Shown: positions 1-9,872, counted from the stretch's first letter. The stretch: DNA of 24,412 nucleotides from Leptospira adleri (GCF_002811985.1 NZ_NPDU01000066.1:1-24412), one strand, 5' to 3'. Notes: a model not told the origin generated them from the letters alone. Made by a program: numbers and translations.

Positions 1-253
1 CTTTTCATAATTTTTCTGAAAAGATTCTAAAGGCATGTTTCTGAGACTCGAAAGAATAGCTTTTTTGAACCCGATTCCTAAATTATTGATCTGGGGAAAA
101 GACGACAAAGTGGTTCCCTTCAAAAATAGCGAAGTTGCGCTTAAAACTTTCAAAGGGATCGCTTTTTTTCCTTTAGAGAACGAAGGGCATATCCCCCATT
201 TCGAATCTCCGGAAAGAATCACACCCATTCTTCTTGAATTTTTGAAAAAATAA
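1..253 (+). pseudogene. alpha/beta hydrolase, C-terminal remnant with broken frame
   Basis: The intact stretch from the ATG at 35 encodes 72 residues that match the C-terminal end of alpha/beta hydrolases. It has the acid loop GKDDKVVP (catalytic Asp) and the catalytic His context EGHIPHFESPE. The nucleophile elbow is absent and would lie left of the window. The same frame has stops at 8-10 and 17-19, so it does not continue to the window edge. A neighbouring frame (codons starting at 3) is open to a TGA at 42-44 and reads plausibly as preceding helix sequence. A one-base loss between about 20 and 41 would join the two. I therefore call it a frameshifted gene; an assembly error or a short independent ORF from 35 remain possible. 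Confidence 0.6.
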
Positions 254-292
254 AAAGTAGGAACTCACACCTATCGAACGGCCCCTACTTTT
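253..292. terminator. convergent hairpin terminator
   Basis: Inverted repeat AAAAGTAGG (253-261) and CCTACTTTT (284-292) with a 22-nt loop. It sits between the converging hydrolase remnant and the GyrI-like gene, and its A and T ends would give a U tract in both directions. The left arm carries the word GTAGGAACTC that recurs elsewhere in the window. Confidence 0.5.
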
Positions 293-301
293 AAATGGCT
301 T

Positions 302-847
302 CTAATCTAACGGAACCAAATACGTTGTTTTGTGTTCCGTGATCGGCTCGTAGATTTCCATGGAATATTTTCCTTTCAAGTTACAACCTCTTTCTTCGCA
401 AGCCTGGAATACTTTCGGATAAACTTTATAGATTCCTAAAAAGATAGAAAGGAAATTCCTAAAAGGAAATTCGGATAAGACGTATCTTTTTTTGGGAATG
501 GTCCTCAACTTCAAATCGAGCGACAATCCTTCCGGAACTTTCGACAAGGGTTCGCTCAATATCGCGCCGACTTCCGAACGAAGTTTGTCTTTGGGAACTT
601 CATTGGGATTGTCCAAATAGATTCCAAAAAGTTTAAAATTTTGAATTCCTTTCGCGGGAAGTTCTTTTTGTAACACTTCAAAAGTGGCGCCAATGTTATT
701 GTAATCGCCGATTCGCTCGTGCGATAAAACATACAACGGCCCGAGAGTATCTTCTTTTACTTGAACCCGATCGAACGCACCCAAATAAAATAAAAATCCC
801 AATAAGCACGACACTATGATCAGGATGGAAAGGGTTAAAATTTTCAT
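302..847 (-). CDS. membrane-anchored GyrI-like (SOUL/AraC effector-binding) domain protein
   Basis: A 181-residue protein with one N-terminal hydrophobic segment (about residues 3-25) followed by a GyrI-like small-molecule-binding domain. The family signature is visible in [17 protein letters not shown] and in the block [20 protein letters not shown], where the spacing of GIY-DNP-VP-LRSEVG fits GyrI-like proteins. Such domains bind small ligands or act as stand-alone effector binders; the ligand here is unknown. The domain would face the periplasm if the segment is a signal anchor, which is unusual for a family best known in cytoplasmic regulators. I prefer the ATG at 845-847, with GAGGTGA just upstream; an in-frame GTG at 851-853 would add two residues but lies inside that ribosome binding site. 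It stands alone, convergent with the hydrolase remnant. Confidence 0.75.
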   Translation of the reverse strand: MKILTLSILIIVSCLLGFLFYLGAFDRVQVKEDTLGPLYVLSHERIGDYNNIGATFEVLQKELPAKGIQNFKLFGIYLDNPNEVPKDKLRSEVGAILSEPLSKVPEGLSLDLKLRTIPKKRYVLSEFPFRNFLSIFLGIYKVYPKVFQACEERGCNLKGKYSMEIYEPITEHKTTYLVPLD

Positions 848-1578
848 GTTCACCTCAGAGATTTAAAATCGGAAAGAATGGAAAATAAAATTCTATTGCC
901 TAAAATTGATAAGAATTTTTCTGAAAGACCGATCTTTTTTTCATTCAAGTAAACCCTGTATCTCAAAAACACAAGCGAAAATAGAAATAAAAAATAAGAA
1001 TGCCGTGATTTGACAATTTTCCCTTTAAAAAACAAACCTGAATTCCTCATTTTTTTGAATTAAAGAATCCGTTTAGAGCGCCCTTTCCATTGTCCGAATT
1101 GAAAGCCCGAAACGATGATCCGATAATACATTCTAAAAAATGAATGTATCCTATTTGATCGTCCAAAAGGCCGGATCGTGGGTACTTTCAAAAAGAGTCC
1201 TCTTTTTAATTCTTCCATGCAAGTTTCTTCCGGCCGAAGGAATCTCGCAGTTAACTCCGCAAACCTCTTTTTTGCATTATTCTCTTCAAAACCCGAATCC
1301 AATTTTTCGAAAGAACTCTAATGTTCGATGCGCAATGAAGAGTCCCCAATCCAAAACGAAAGTTCTCATTGGATAAATCGGATCGTTTTCCGATTCGGTA
1401 ATAGTGCCGCTCGGTTCTTTAGCTCCATATCGTAAAAAAGGAAAGATCGACGGAATACCTCCTCTCGATTGGTTACGGAATTTTATACCTTAGATTTCAG
1501 TGGGGACAAACCCACTTATTTTTACTCTCTCTTTGGTCGCCGGAAAGACAAGTTCATTCAAAGAAAACTAAAATATTT
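848..1578. other. long region without a recognisable gene
   Basis: Short open frames occur on both strands (850-1050 minus, 1060-1302 minus, 1140-1376 plus), but none has a convincing start, a ribosome binding site or a family motif. Structures seen are an 8-bp inverted repeat ATACATTC/GAATGTAT (1126-1133 and 1142-1149), a 6-bp hairpin around 1378-1395, and AGTGGG/CCCACT (1499-1504 and 1511-1516) followed by TATTTTT, which looks like a weak plus-strand terminator. The region may hold a decayed gene, but I cannot identify one. Confidence 0.4.
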
Positions 1579-1579
1579 T

Positions 1580-1591
1580 TGAACATGTTCA
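1580..1591. promoter_or_regulatory. operator 1, 12-bp perfect palindrome
   Basis: TGAACATGTTCA is a perfect palindrome. The same core occurs again at 1632-1643, 52 bp centre to centre. It lies upstream of an operon that includes a TetR regulator, so it is the likely binding site for that protein (inference). Confidence 0.65.
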
Positions 1592-1597
1592 GAAATT

Positions 1598-1630
1598 TTG
1601 ATTTACAGAGAAAGTGCAGCCAATTAATAT
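1598..1630 (+). promoter_or_regulatory. candidate promoter of the ankyrin-tetR-ppk2 operon
   Basis: TTGATT (1598-1603) could be a -35 box with TAATAT (1625-1630) as -10. The 21-bp spacer is longer than ideal, so this is weak. What supports it is position: it lies between the two palindromes, so a dimer on either one would block RNA polymerase. Confidence 0.3.
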
Positions 1631-1646
1631 TTGAACATGTTCAAAT
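1629..1646. promoter_or_regulatory. operator 2, 18-bp perfect palindrome
   Basis: ATTTGAACATGTTCAAAT is a perfect 18-bp palindrome ending 13 bp before the ATG at 1660. It shares the 12-bp core with operator 1. The 52-bp spacing is close to five helical turns, which would place both sites on the same face of the DNA. Confidence 0.7.
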
Positions 1647-1659
1647 TTGGAGTAAAAAA

Positions 1660-2495
<836 letters not shown>

Positions 2496-2499
<4 letters not shown>

Positions 2500-3182
2500 T
2501 TCGAAAAAAAGCCAAACCCGCGGGAGAAACCGGTAAGTCGCAACAGACCCGGTCTCTCCTTTTTAAAACCGCAATCTCGTTATTTCAAAAAGAAGGTTAT
2601 GATCGGACTACGATGCGGGCGATCGCCAAAAAAGCGGGGCTCGCAGTCGGGGCGACCTACTATCACTTTAAAACTAAAGAGGACATAGTTCTCGAATTTT
2701 ACAGACTTACTCAGGAAGAAGCAAACATTCAAAATATTGAATTTTGCAAATCAGAGTTCGAATTGAAAGCGAGAGTGAAGAACATTATCCGCTTCAAACT
2801 CGGTCAGTTTCAAGGATACGAAAAATTTCTACACGTTCTCGCGAGAAGCGGAGGCGATCCCGGACATCCTCTTTCCCCTTTCAGCAAGGAAACCGAACAA
2901 ATCAGAGAAGACGCGATTTCACTTTTTAGAAACGCGATCGAAAATTCCAAAAATTCGATCCCTGAAGACTTAGTGTCCGAGCTTCCTTTTCTATTCTGGC
3001 TCTTACAGATGGGTTTCATTTACGTCTGGTTATTCGATTCTTCCTTAAAAAAGAAAAAAACGGAAACTCTGATCGAAAAAGGTTTGGATCTAATTTTTCA
3101 ACTTATCAAACTTTCCTCTCTACCGCTCTTTCGATCCGTTCGAAAATCCGTTTTATCCATGATCGAACTTTTTAAAAATTGA
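2496..3182 (+). CDS. TetR/AcrR family transcriptional regulator
   Basis: A 228-residue one-component regulator. The N-terminal TetR helix-turn-helix spans about residues 18-69, with the typical order LLFKTAISLFQKEGYDRTTM, then AIAKKAGLAVGATYYHF and KTKEDIVLEFY. The C-terminal ligand-binding half is all-helical and not recognisable by eye, as is usual. The ATG overlaps the stop of the ankyrin gene in an ATGA, suggesting translational coupling. The only strong palindromes nearby are the two TGAACATGTTCA sites ahead of the operon, so autorepression is likely. Its ligand is unknown. The family call is firm; the target assignment is inference. Confidence 0.9.
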
Positions 3183-3198
3183 ATTCTTAGAGGTTAGA

Positions 3199-3918
3199 AT
3201 GAATTTAAAAGACGTCGAAACGATTCCTTCTCCGGATAAGATCAAAGAAGAAGTCCTCCTCAAAACCGAAGAACATCTCAAAGACCTTTCCAAACTTCAG
3301 GAAAAATTATACGCAAAGAAAGAACATTCCGTTTTGATTCTTTTGCAAGGAGTTGACACCGCGGGAAAAGACGGAACGATCAAACACGTTTTCGCAGGTT
3401 TAAACCCGCAGGGCTGTTCCGTTAAGGCTTGGACAAAACCGAACGAGGAAGAAATTCAATACGACTTTCTTTGGAGAATTCATAAGTATGTTCCGGCGAA
3501 AGGTATGATCTTCATTCACAATCGTTCTCACTATGAAGACGCGATCATGCCTTTGATTCAGAAAACTCTTCCGGAAAAAAGAATCAAAGAAAGAATGGAG
3601 TCGATCCGTAATTTCGAAAAACATCTTTCGAGAGAAAACAACACTCTCATTCTAAAATTCTTCCTGCATATTTCCAAAGAAGAACAGAAAAAAAGAATCG
3701 AAGAAAGACTGAAGGATCCGGATAAAAAATGGAAGTACGATCCTTCCGACGAAGTCACTCAGGATCGTTGGGACGACTATCGAAACGCATACGAGATGAT
3801 CTTAAACGATAAGGAACAGGAAAAAGAATGGAATCTGATTCCTTCGGATAAGAAGTGGTATCGAAATTATAAGGTCGCAAAAATCATCTGTAAAGAATTG
3901 GAGAAGATCGTTTCTTAG
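3199..3918 (+). CDS. ppk2: PPK2-family polyphosphate:nucleotide phosphotransferase
   Basis: A 239-residue single-domain PPK2 kinase, cytoplasmic, transferring phosphate between polyphosphate and nucleotides. Visible motifs are the Walker A loop GVDTAGKDG (about residues 51-59), the Walker B/lid element NRSHYED (about 108-114) and the downstream helix with RIEERLKDPDKKWKY, followed by the conserved W of DRWDDYRNAYE. The length matches one-domain PPK2 enzymes (about 230-300). Whether it mainly makes ATP or GTP from polyphosphate, or acts on nucleoside monophosphates, cannot be told by eye. The ATG at 3199 has AGAGG upstream and follows tetR by 16 bp, so it is the third gene of the operon. Expression would then respond to the TetR ligand. 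Confidence 0.9.
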   Translation: MNLKDVETIPSPDKIKEEVLLKTEEHLKDLSKLQEKLYAKKEHSVLILLQGVDTAGKDGTIKHVFAGLNPQGCSVKAWTKPNEEEIQYDFLWRIHKYVPAKGMIFIHNRSHYEDAIMPLIQKTLPEKRIKERMESIRNFEKHLSRENNTLILKFFLHISKEEQKKRIEERLKDPDKKWKYDPSDEVTQDRWDDYRNAYEMILNDKEQEKEWNLIPSDKKWYRNYKVAKIICKELEKIVS

Positions 3919-4020
3919 AACGAAAGTCAGATCCGATTTTGAAAATTCGAAAAGATATTTCTTTCGGGAACGTTTCAGTCGGGCTTCTTTTCCGAAGCAA
4001 GCGAATTTTTGCGAAAGAAT

Positions 4021-4040
4021 TTTGTAGGAACTCCTACAAA
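4021..4040. repeat. 20-bp palindrome with GTAGGAACTC core
   Basis: TTTGTAGGA, a two-base centre AC, and TCCTACAAA form a perfect 9-bp inverted repeat. The core GTAGGAACTCC is the same word that opens every unit of the 53-bp array at 8131 and that occurs at 257-266. It lies between the convergent ppk2 and the motor chimera and could be a short dispersed repeat or a weak terminator. Confidence 0.6.
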
Positions 4041-4105
4041 GCCCAATCAACTTGATTGCAATTTTATAAGAATTCAAATTTCCAGCCGCGACGACGCTGT
4101 GCGCG

Positions 4106-4132
4106 AAAAAAAAGCCGGGGTTTCCACCCGGC
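4106..4132 (-). terminator. intrinsic terminator of the MotA/FliG-like gene
   Basis: GCCGGG (4114-4119) pairs with CCCGGC (4127-4132). Read on the minus strand, the stem is followed by eight T residues (4113 down to 4106). It lies about 50 bp after the stop of the minus-strand gene at 4181. Confidence 0.8.
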
Positions 4133-4180
4133 AATTTTCTATCCCCTAACTAAGGAATCCGCTTAAAATACGCTTCGATT

Positions 4181-4939
4181 CTAAAAGTCCCGATTCATTC
4201 CTCTTTTCGAAGCGAATAGACCGAGGATCTTCAGCTGCGCCTCTTTTACTTTTTCGGAGCCGTCATAAGAATCGTCGGACTTCATAAGTTCTTTCATCAA
4301 CCACCGAGAAGATTCTCGGTCCATAAAATCTAAAACTTGGATTACGAGCTTTTCACGAACGCTCTTCAGAGCTCCCGCCAAATCGGGAAGACTGATTTGT
4401 CTGAGAAGATCTTTCAGTTCGTTGTGAGATAGAGAATGAAAAGCGCGGCTCAGAAGAATATCGGAATCGATTTCCGGTTTGGAATTACAAAACTCCGCGT
4501 AAAAATCATTGAGAAGAATCGTATCGATCTCCTTTCTTTTTTGCATCACGTAGTCCCAAAAATTCTTCCGATAGGATTCTCCGAAAAAGGATGCGACCTT
4601 TTCCAAAAAGACGGATATATGCAATTCTTTCTGAATGGCTTCCATTCCCTCGAGGATTACGATTCTTTCCAAGAGTTCTTTTCCTTCGTAATTTCCGGAA
4701 ATGATATAACCTTTCAAAATGTTTCGAACGTTTTCGGCGTCCATTCCGATTCCTAAAAGTTCGAATCCCTTTCTCAAAAGAAACGGGTGTTTTTCGGAAT
4801 TGAACTCATCGATCAAAAAATATTTTCCAAAGACATAACACTTCTCGCAGAGTTCGAGCATCATTCCGAAAGTTCTTAAACTTTCCTCTTTCTCGTCGTC
4901 TTTGCAAAAAAGCTGATTCGGTTTTATGTGTGCCAGCAT
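4181..4939 (-). CDS. soluble MotA-cytoplasmic / FliG-C chimera
   Basis: A 252-residue protein with no membrane segment. Residues about 22-80 resemble the MotA cytoplasmic loop between TM2 and TM3: [19 protein letters not shown], then [12 protein letters not shown] and [11 protein letters not shown], in the order of the MotA consensus K-REGLL-LE, DPFL-KGL-L and DGTDPE-VR-IL. Residues about 88-121 ([12 protein letters not shown], then [10 protein letters not shown]) resemble the MotA C-terminal tail VILEGL-AIQ-G, EKL-SFL. The two are joined where TM3 and TM4 should be. Residues about 163-245 resemble Fli[39 protein letters not shown] and [13 protein letters not shown]. In the motor, MotA and FliG-C contact each other from different proteins. 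A soluble chimera could bind the rotor or stator as a regulator, clutch or assembly factor (inference). All alignments are by eye and from memory of the families. Confidence 0.65.
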   Translation of the reverse strand: MLAHIKPNQLFCKDDEKEESLRTFGMMLELCEKCYVFGKYFLIDEFNSEKHPFLLRKGFELLGIGMDAENVRNILKGYIISGNYEGKELLERIVILEGMEAIQKELHISVFLEKVASFFGESYRKNFWDYVMQKRKEIDTILLNDFYAEFCNSKPEIDSDILLSRAFHSLSHNELKDLLRQISLPDLAGALKSVREKLVIQVLDFMDRESSRWLMKELMKSDDSYDGSEKVKEAQLKILGLFASKRGMNRDF

Positions 4940-5192
4940 GTCTTCGATTCTCCGATTTCTCTGATTGATTTTCTAAACGTTTTCCGTTCCAAAGAAGAAT
5001 TCGGAAGATGGAAATTCGTCGCATAGAAAGATGCAACAATAGACGAATAAAGGGAGTTCGTTCGAACCTTTTGGCCGAAAATTCCCGCAAAGAATTCAAA
5101 ATTCGTTTCGGATTCTTCTTTGCTAATCCTTTTGTTTTACGGCTTCTTACGCCTTTAGATTGAATGGACGAGGATTTATTGTTTGAAATTTT

Positions 5193-5954
5193 CTACGAAA
5201 CGAGGACCAAAGGATAAAGCAATACTTGGATCGATTCTGAATAGTGAACGAGCGGTTCGCATCCAGAATCAGGAATGCCGTGGCTCCGCAAAATTTCGTT
5301 TTTACGAATGATACATTCTCCTTTCTGAAGAGGCCAAGGAAGATGATGAACCTCTCCTCTATAAATTCTTCCCTTTGAATCTTGGGAATAAAGACAATAT
5401 CTTTCGGTGAGCCAATTCTCGAGAGTTCCTCGTTGCGATCGATACACTTCCGAAATCGGTTTGTAATCCGCGTGAAATTCGGCGTTAGTTGCCCGATGAT
5501 CTTTTCTCTTGGAGAAGAATTCTTTTCGATTCTGATTTTTCCGCATCGAAATCGCGGCGTTAAGATAAGGGAGATGAAAAAATTTTCTCGCGATCTCAAC
5601 CGCAAAACGATTGCTCGCGTCCAAGCTAAAAAAGTAAACCCCTTGCTTTTCTCCGTTCTTCACATAGGTTCGAACGTTCAATTCCGGAAAATTAGAAATC
5701 CAAGGCAACGGCGGAAGGTGGATCGGGCGGACTCCTTTCATCCGAAATGGAACCAGACCTATGTAAGCCTTCCCTTCAAAAAGATCGGCTTCCAATCCTT
5801 TCGGCAGAACTTCATTCAAAAATTCCTTCGGTATCTCCCAGTGCAAAAACGCCAATTCCTCCCAATACTGAACCATAAACGGTTTCGATTTAGGCAAGGG
5901 CCAAGGCCGATGCGCCGTTTCTTCCCTTATGTTTTGAAGAGATAAAGAAATCAT
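5193..5954 (-). CDS. DUF2071 (YqjF-like) protein
   Basis: A 253-residue protein that fits the DUF2071 family by its opening RPWPLPKSKPFMVQYWEEL, followed by FLHWEIP, LPKGLEADLFEGKAYIGLVP and FPELNVRTYV. These are the conserved blocks at the expected N-terminal positions (about 16-110). The C-terminal half contains the repeated HHLPWPLQ and a CEPLVHYSESIQV end. The biochemical role of the family is not established, so none is given. The start at 5954 places the PWPLP motif at the usual distance from Met, although no clear ribosome binding site is seen. It is divergent from the protease gene at 6161 and 253 bp upstream of the motor chimera on the same strand. Confidence 0.8.
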   Translation of the reverse strand: MISLSLQNIREETAHRPWPLPKSKPFMVQYWEELAFLHWEIPKEFLNEVLPKGLEADLFEGKAYIGLVPFRMKGVRPIHLPPLPWISNFPELNVRTYVKNGEKQGVYFFSLDASNRFAVEIARKFFHLPYLNAAISMRKNQNRKEFFSKRKDHRATNAEFHADYKPISEVYRSQRGTLENWLTERYCLYSQDSKGRIYRGEVHHLPWPLQKGECIIRKNEILRSHGIPDSGCEPLVHYSESIQVLLYPLVLVS

Positions 5955-6075
5955 TGGGAGAATCTTTTGCTCCGGTTGATTTGATGGAATATATTTTTTA
6001 CATTTTCACCGGAATCTTAACTCTTTTTGAATCCGTTTTTGATTTTTTTCTATCCCCATTGAAACAGTGTCATTT

Positions 6076-6081
6076 TATAAT
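6076..6081 (+). promoter_or_regulatory. candidate -10 box of the protease gene
   Basis: A perfect TATAAT lies 79 bp before the ATG at 6161 in the divergent intergenic region. No good -35 is found at 16-18 bp; TTGAAA at 6059-6064 is only 11 bp away. The call rests on the -10 alone. Confidence 0.3.
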
Positions 6082-6160
6082 TTTCACCATTCTTTCAAAA
6101 AAAGGAAAAAACCTGTCTGATTCGTTTTTGCGAACTGATAGGAATAGAAAAAGGTTAGAT

Positions 6161-7585
6161 ATGAAAAAGAACGCTTTGAAATTATTTATGGGACTGAGCC
6201 TCGTCACTTCGCTTATCAATTGTCCCGGCGGAGGCGGCGGTTCGGATATGACTCCGATTCTATTTTTACTGATGGGCGGAGGGGGCTCCGCAACTTCCGG
6301 GGGCGGGAATACTTCTTCTCCTACAACTTTGGCCGCGCCTTGTATGGAAAAGAATTCATTTACGATTTCGAGCGGAACCGCCTGGACTTTCAGCGGCCTT
6401 CCTTATTATTATTCGAGCGCGAAGACTTACACACTTTCTCCTTCCAAACCTTCTTCGATTTTCTATGCAAAGCAAGATCATACGTTCACAAATCCGAACG
6501 CAGACTATAGACCCGTTCTCCCCACTTTTTACGACTCCAATGGGAGCAACTATTTGGGAAGAGAAGGTTGGAACGTTTTCACGGTTACTTCTATGAGCCC
6601 ATACGGTTACAACGGCTACTATTATGTGAATAAGTTTATCAACAACACCCTTTCCTCGGGCCAAGTCAACGCGGTAGATTTCAACTTCCCGACCAATCCG
6701 GCGACGATCAATGCAAGCGCTTCGATCATCACGAACTGCAGAACTTTGGATTCCGACGAACGATCCTTGTCCGCGGCCGGCGGGACTTCCAGCTCCAACG
6801 GTTTGAATAAGGTCTGGACAAACCGAAAGAAATTGAACGTGAATCTTATCTTTATCAAAGACGGTAACACTCGGGCTTATCCGAATCCGACACAAGCAGG
6901 TTTGCAGACGGCGCTCGATCGTTGGAAATCGATTTATTCCCAAAACTCGGTCAAGATCGACATTCAATTTACAGTGACGGAATTGGATTCTTCGGAGTTC
7001 TTAAACGTCGCTTCGTTATCCACGGATTCCTATAACACGACGGGGAGTTTAGGAAAACTTTTTTCTTCCACTTCTTCCGTTCAATCCGATGTCGCATTAA
7101 ATCTTTATATCGCAAGAGACGAAACCGAGGTTGGAGGCGTTCTCGGAATTTCGGGAGGAATCCCCGGCACCGTCGGTCTCAAAGGAACTCCTCAATCGGG
7201 AATGGCGGTTTTTATCGAACCTCATCGTTCTTCGGGTGTTCTCGGTTCCGTATTGAGCGTCGCGGACCAAAATTTCTTAGGAGATACGATGGCTCACGAA
7301 GCGGCGCACTTCTTGGGACTTTTTCACACGGTGGAAAGCGCGGGACAAAGCGGAAGCGGTTATCCGAATTATACGACGGATCCTCTGATCGAAACTCCGA
7401 TCTGCACATCCTCCAGAAACACGAATGGAAACGGAAGAGTCGATATCAGCGAATGCAGCGGAACCGGTTTTTTCGACTCCGGCTCTTTGAACCTGATGTT
7501 TTGGGCGGGAGACGGAGTGACTCAGCAAACACAACTTACCGGAGAACAGGGATGGGTCCTAAGACTAAATCCTCTCGTTTATTGA
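6161..7585 (+). CDS. M43-like (pappalysin-type) zinc metalloprotease lipoprotein
   Basis: A 474-residue lipoprotein from the ATG at 6161, chosen because AAGG precedes it and a signal peptide begins there; an in-frame start at 5954 would bury the signal. The lipobox is SLINC with Cys21, followed by a Gly-rich tether with two Gly tracts, a common spirochaete pattern. The zinc site HEAAHFLGLFH (nt 7295-7327) matches HExxHxxGxxH of metzincin M43 proteases, with a likely Met-turn in LNLMFWAG downstream. Residues between the tether and the catalytic domain are Ser/Thr/Tyr-rich with no domain I recognise. It is probably surface or periplasmic. Leptospira has a described pappalysin-family protease (leptolysin); I cannot say whether this is that gene or a paralogue. 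It is followed at 23 bp by the HEAT-like gene. Confidence 0.8.
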   Translation: MKKNALKLFMGLSLVTSLINCPGGGGGSDMTPILFLLMGGGGSATSGGGNTSSPTTLAAPCMEKNSFTISSGTAWTFSGLPYYYSSAKTYTLSPSKPSSIFYAKQDHTFTNPNADYRPVLPTFYDSNGSNYLGREGWNVFTVTSMSPYGYNGYYYVNKFINNTLSSGQVNAVDFNFPTNPATINASASIITNCRTLDSDERSLSAAGGTSSSNGLNKVWTNRKKLNVNLIFIKDGNTRAYPNPTQAGLQTALDRWKSIYSQNSVKIDIQFTVTELDSSEFLNVASLSTDSYNTTGSLGKLFSSTSSVQSDVALNLYIARDETEVGGVLGISGGIPGTVGLKGTPQSGMAVFIEPHRSSGVLGSVLSVADQNFLGDTMAHEAAHFLGLFHTVESAGQSGSGYPNYTTDPLIETPICTSSRNTNGNGRVDISECSGTGFFDSGSLNLMFWAGDGVTQQTQLTGEQGWVLRLNPLVY

Positions 7586-7608
7586 AATAAATTAGGAAAA
7601 TAAAATAT

Positions 7609-8133
7609 ATGAAAAACATAATTCTTACCTTGACTCTTTTGACTGCGATCGTCTTACCTTTGTTTGCCGGGAATTTGGATCCTCAAAAACTTTCCGAAAT
7701 CCGTTCGTTCCTTTCCGGAACGAGACATTTAGAGGATTTAAACGAGCTCAAGAAGAATTTAGAAACCTACGAAGCGGATCCGTCCCCCTATCTGATCGCG
7801 ATCGTAGAAGAATCCGGAACCAGGGTTTACGTGAAAACCAGGGCATTGCGCTTGCTTCAATTTTATCCTTCCGAAACGAACACTCAGTTTTTGGAATCTA
7901 AAATTTCCGCGAACAACGAACACGAATCCGTTCGTAAATTTGCGATCCGGACGTATGCGATTTCTCAAAAAGGTCAAACTTCCAAAGTGGAAACATTTTT
8001 AGGAAAGTATCGAAACGATGCAAACCTAGGGACTTTCGTAAATCGAACTCTTAAAGAATTGAACTCCCATCCTCTCCCGGAAAAGCACGATTCTTCCAAA
8101 CGACAAATTGACAGAAGTAATTGGAAGAAGTAG
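7609..8133 (+). CDS. secreted HEAT-repeat-like protein
   Basis: A 174-residue protein with a signal peptide (about residues 1-21, ending LPLFAG). The mature part is helical, with two to three HEAT-like helix pairs, for example YLIAIVEESGTRVYVKTRAL followed by LLQFYPS, then ESVRKFAIRTYAISQKG. The C-terminus is charged and polar. It starts 23 bp after the metalloprotease stop with TAGGA upstream, so the two are probably co-transcribed. It could bind, chaperone or inhibit the protease, but that is inference from position. Its TAG stop (8131-8133) is also the first three bases of the 53-bp repeat array, so changes at the array edge could alter the C-terminus. Confidence 0.7.
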   Translation: MKNIILTLTLLTAIVLPLFAGNLDPQKLSEIRSFLSGTRHLEDLNELKKNLETYEADPSPYLIAIVEESGTRVYVKTRALRLLQFYPSETNTQFLESKISANNEHESVRKFAIRTYAISQKGQTSKVETFLGKYRNDANLGTFVNRTLKELNSHPLPEKHDSSKRQIDRSNWKK

Positions 8134-8511
8134 GAACTCCTTCGTTTGCACGACTTCGAGAAAGTTCATTTGTCCAAGGGATGTAGGAACTCCTTCGTTT
8201 GCACGACTTCGAGAAAGTTCTCTTGTCCAAGGGATGTAGGAACTCCTTCGTTTGCACGACTTCGAGAAAGTTCTCTTGTCCAAGGGATGTAGGAACTCCT
8301 TCGTTTGCACGACTTCGAGAAAGTTCTCTTGTCCAAGGGATGTAGGAACTCCTTCGTTTGCACGACTTCGAGAAAGTTCATTTGTCCAAGGGATGTAGGA
8401 ACTCCTTCGTTTGCACGACTTCGAGAAAGTTCTCTTGTCCAAGGGATGTAGGAACTCCTTCGTTTGCACGACTTCGAGAAAGTTCATTTGTCCAAGGGAT
8501 GTAGGAACTCC
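8131..8511. repeat. 53-bp tandem repeat, seven full copies plus a partial eighth
   Basis: Units start at 8131, 8184, 8237, 8290, 8343, 8396 and 8449, each 53 bp and opening with TAGGAACTCC. A truncated eighth copy starts at 8502 and matches for 10 bp. Copies are identical except for one dinucleotide in GTTC(AT/TC)TTGTCC: AT in copies 1, 5 and 7 and TC in copies 2, 3, 4 and 6. The near-identity implies recent expansion or homogenisation, as in VNTR loci. Because 53 is not a multiple of three, a minus-strand reading passes through all frames without stops; I treat that as chance. Confidence 0.97.
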
Positions 8512-9848
<1,337 letters not shown>

Positions 9849-9872
9849 TTTCCAACTCTTAATTCGCCGGTA

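Noticed and set aside
850..1376. Three short frames (850-1050 minus, 1060-1302 minus, 1140-1376 plus)
   Set aside because: No ribosome binding site, no motif, and two of them overlap on opposite strands.
1579..1659. Upstream TTG start for the ankyrin protein
   Set aside because: It would place both operators in coding sequence and hide the signal peptide; ATG 1660 has a good GGAG.
3802..4134. Minus-strand frame overlapping the ppk2 3' end
   Set aside because: It runs antisense through ppk2 and starts inside the terminator hairpin at 4114-4132.
5954..6160. N-terminal extension of the metalloprotease
   Set aside because: A complete lipoprotein signal starts at 6161 with a ribosome binding site; the extension would bury it.
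8026..8487. Minus-strand 153-residue repetitive reading frame across the array
   Set aside because: It exists only because the 53-bp unit lacks stops in all three minus frames; it has no ribosome binding site or family match.
8131..8511. CRISPR array
   Set aside because: Units are contiguous and identical with no unique spacers, the unit is 53 bp, and there are no cas genes.
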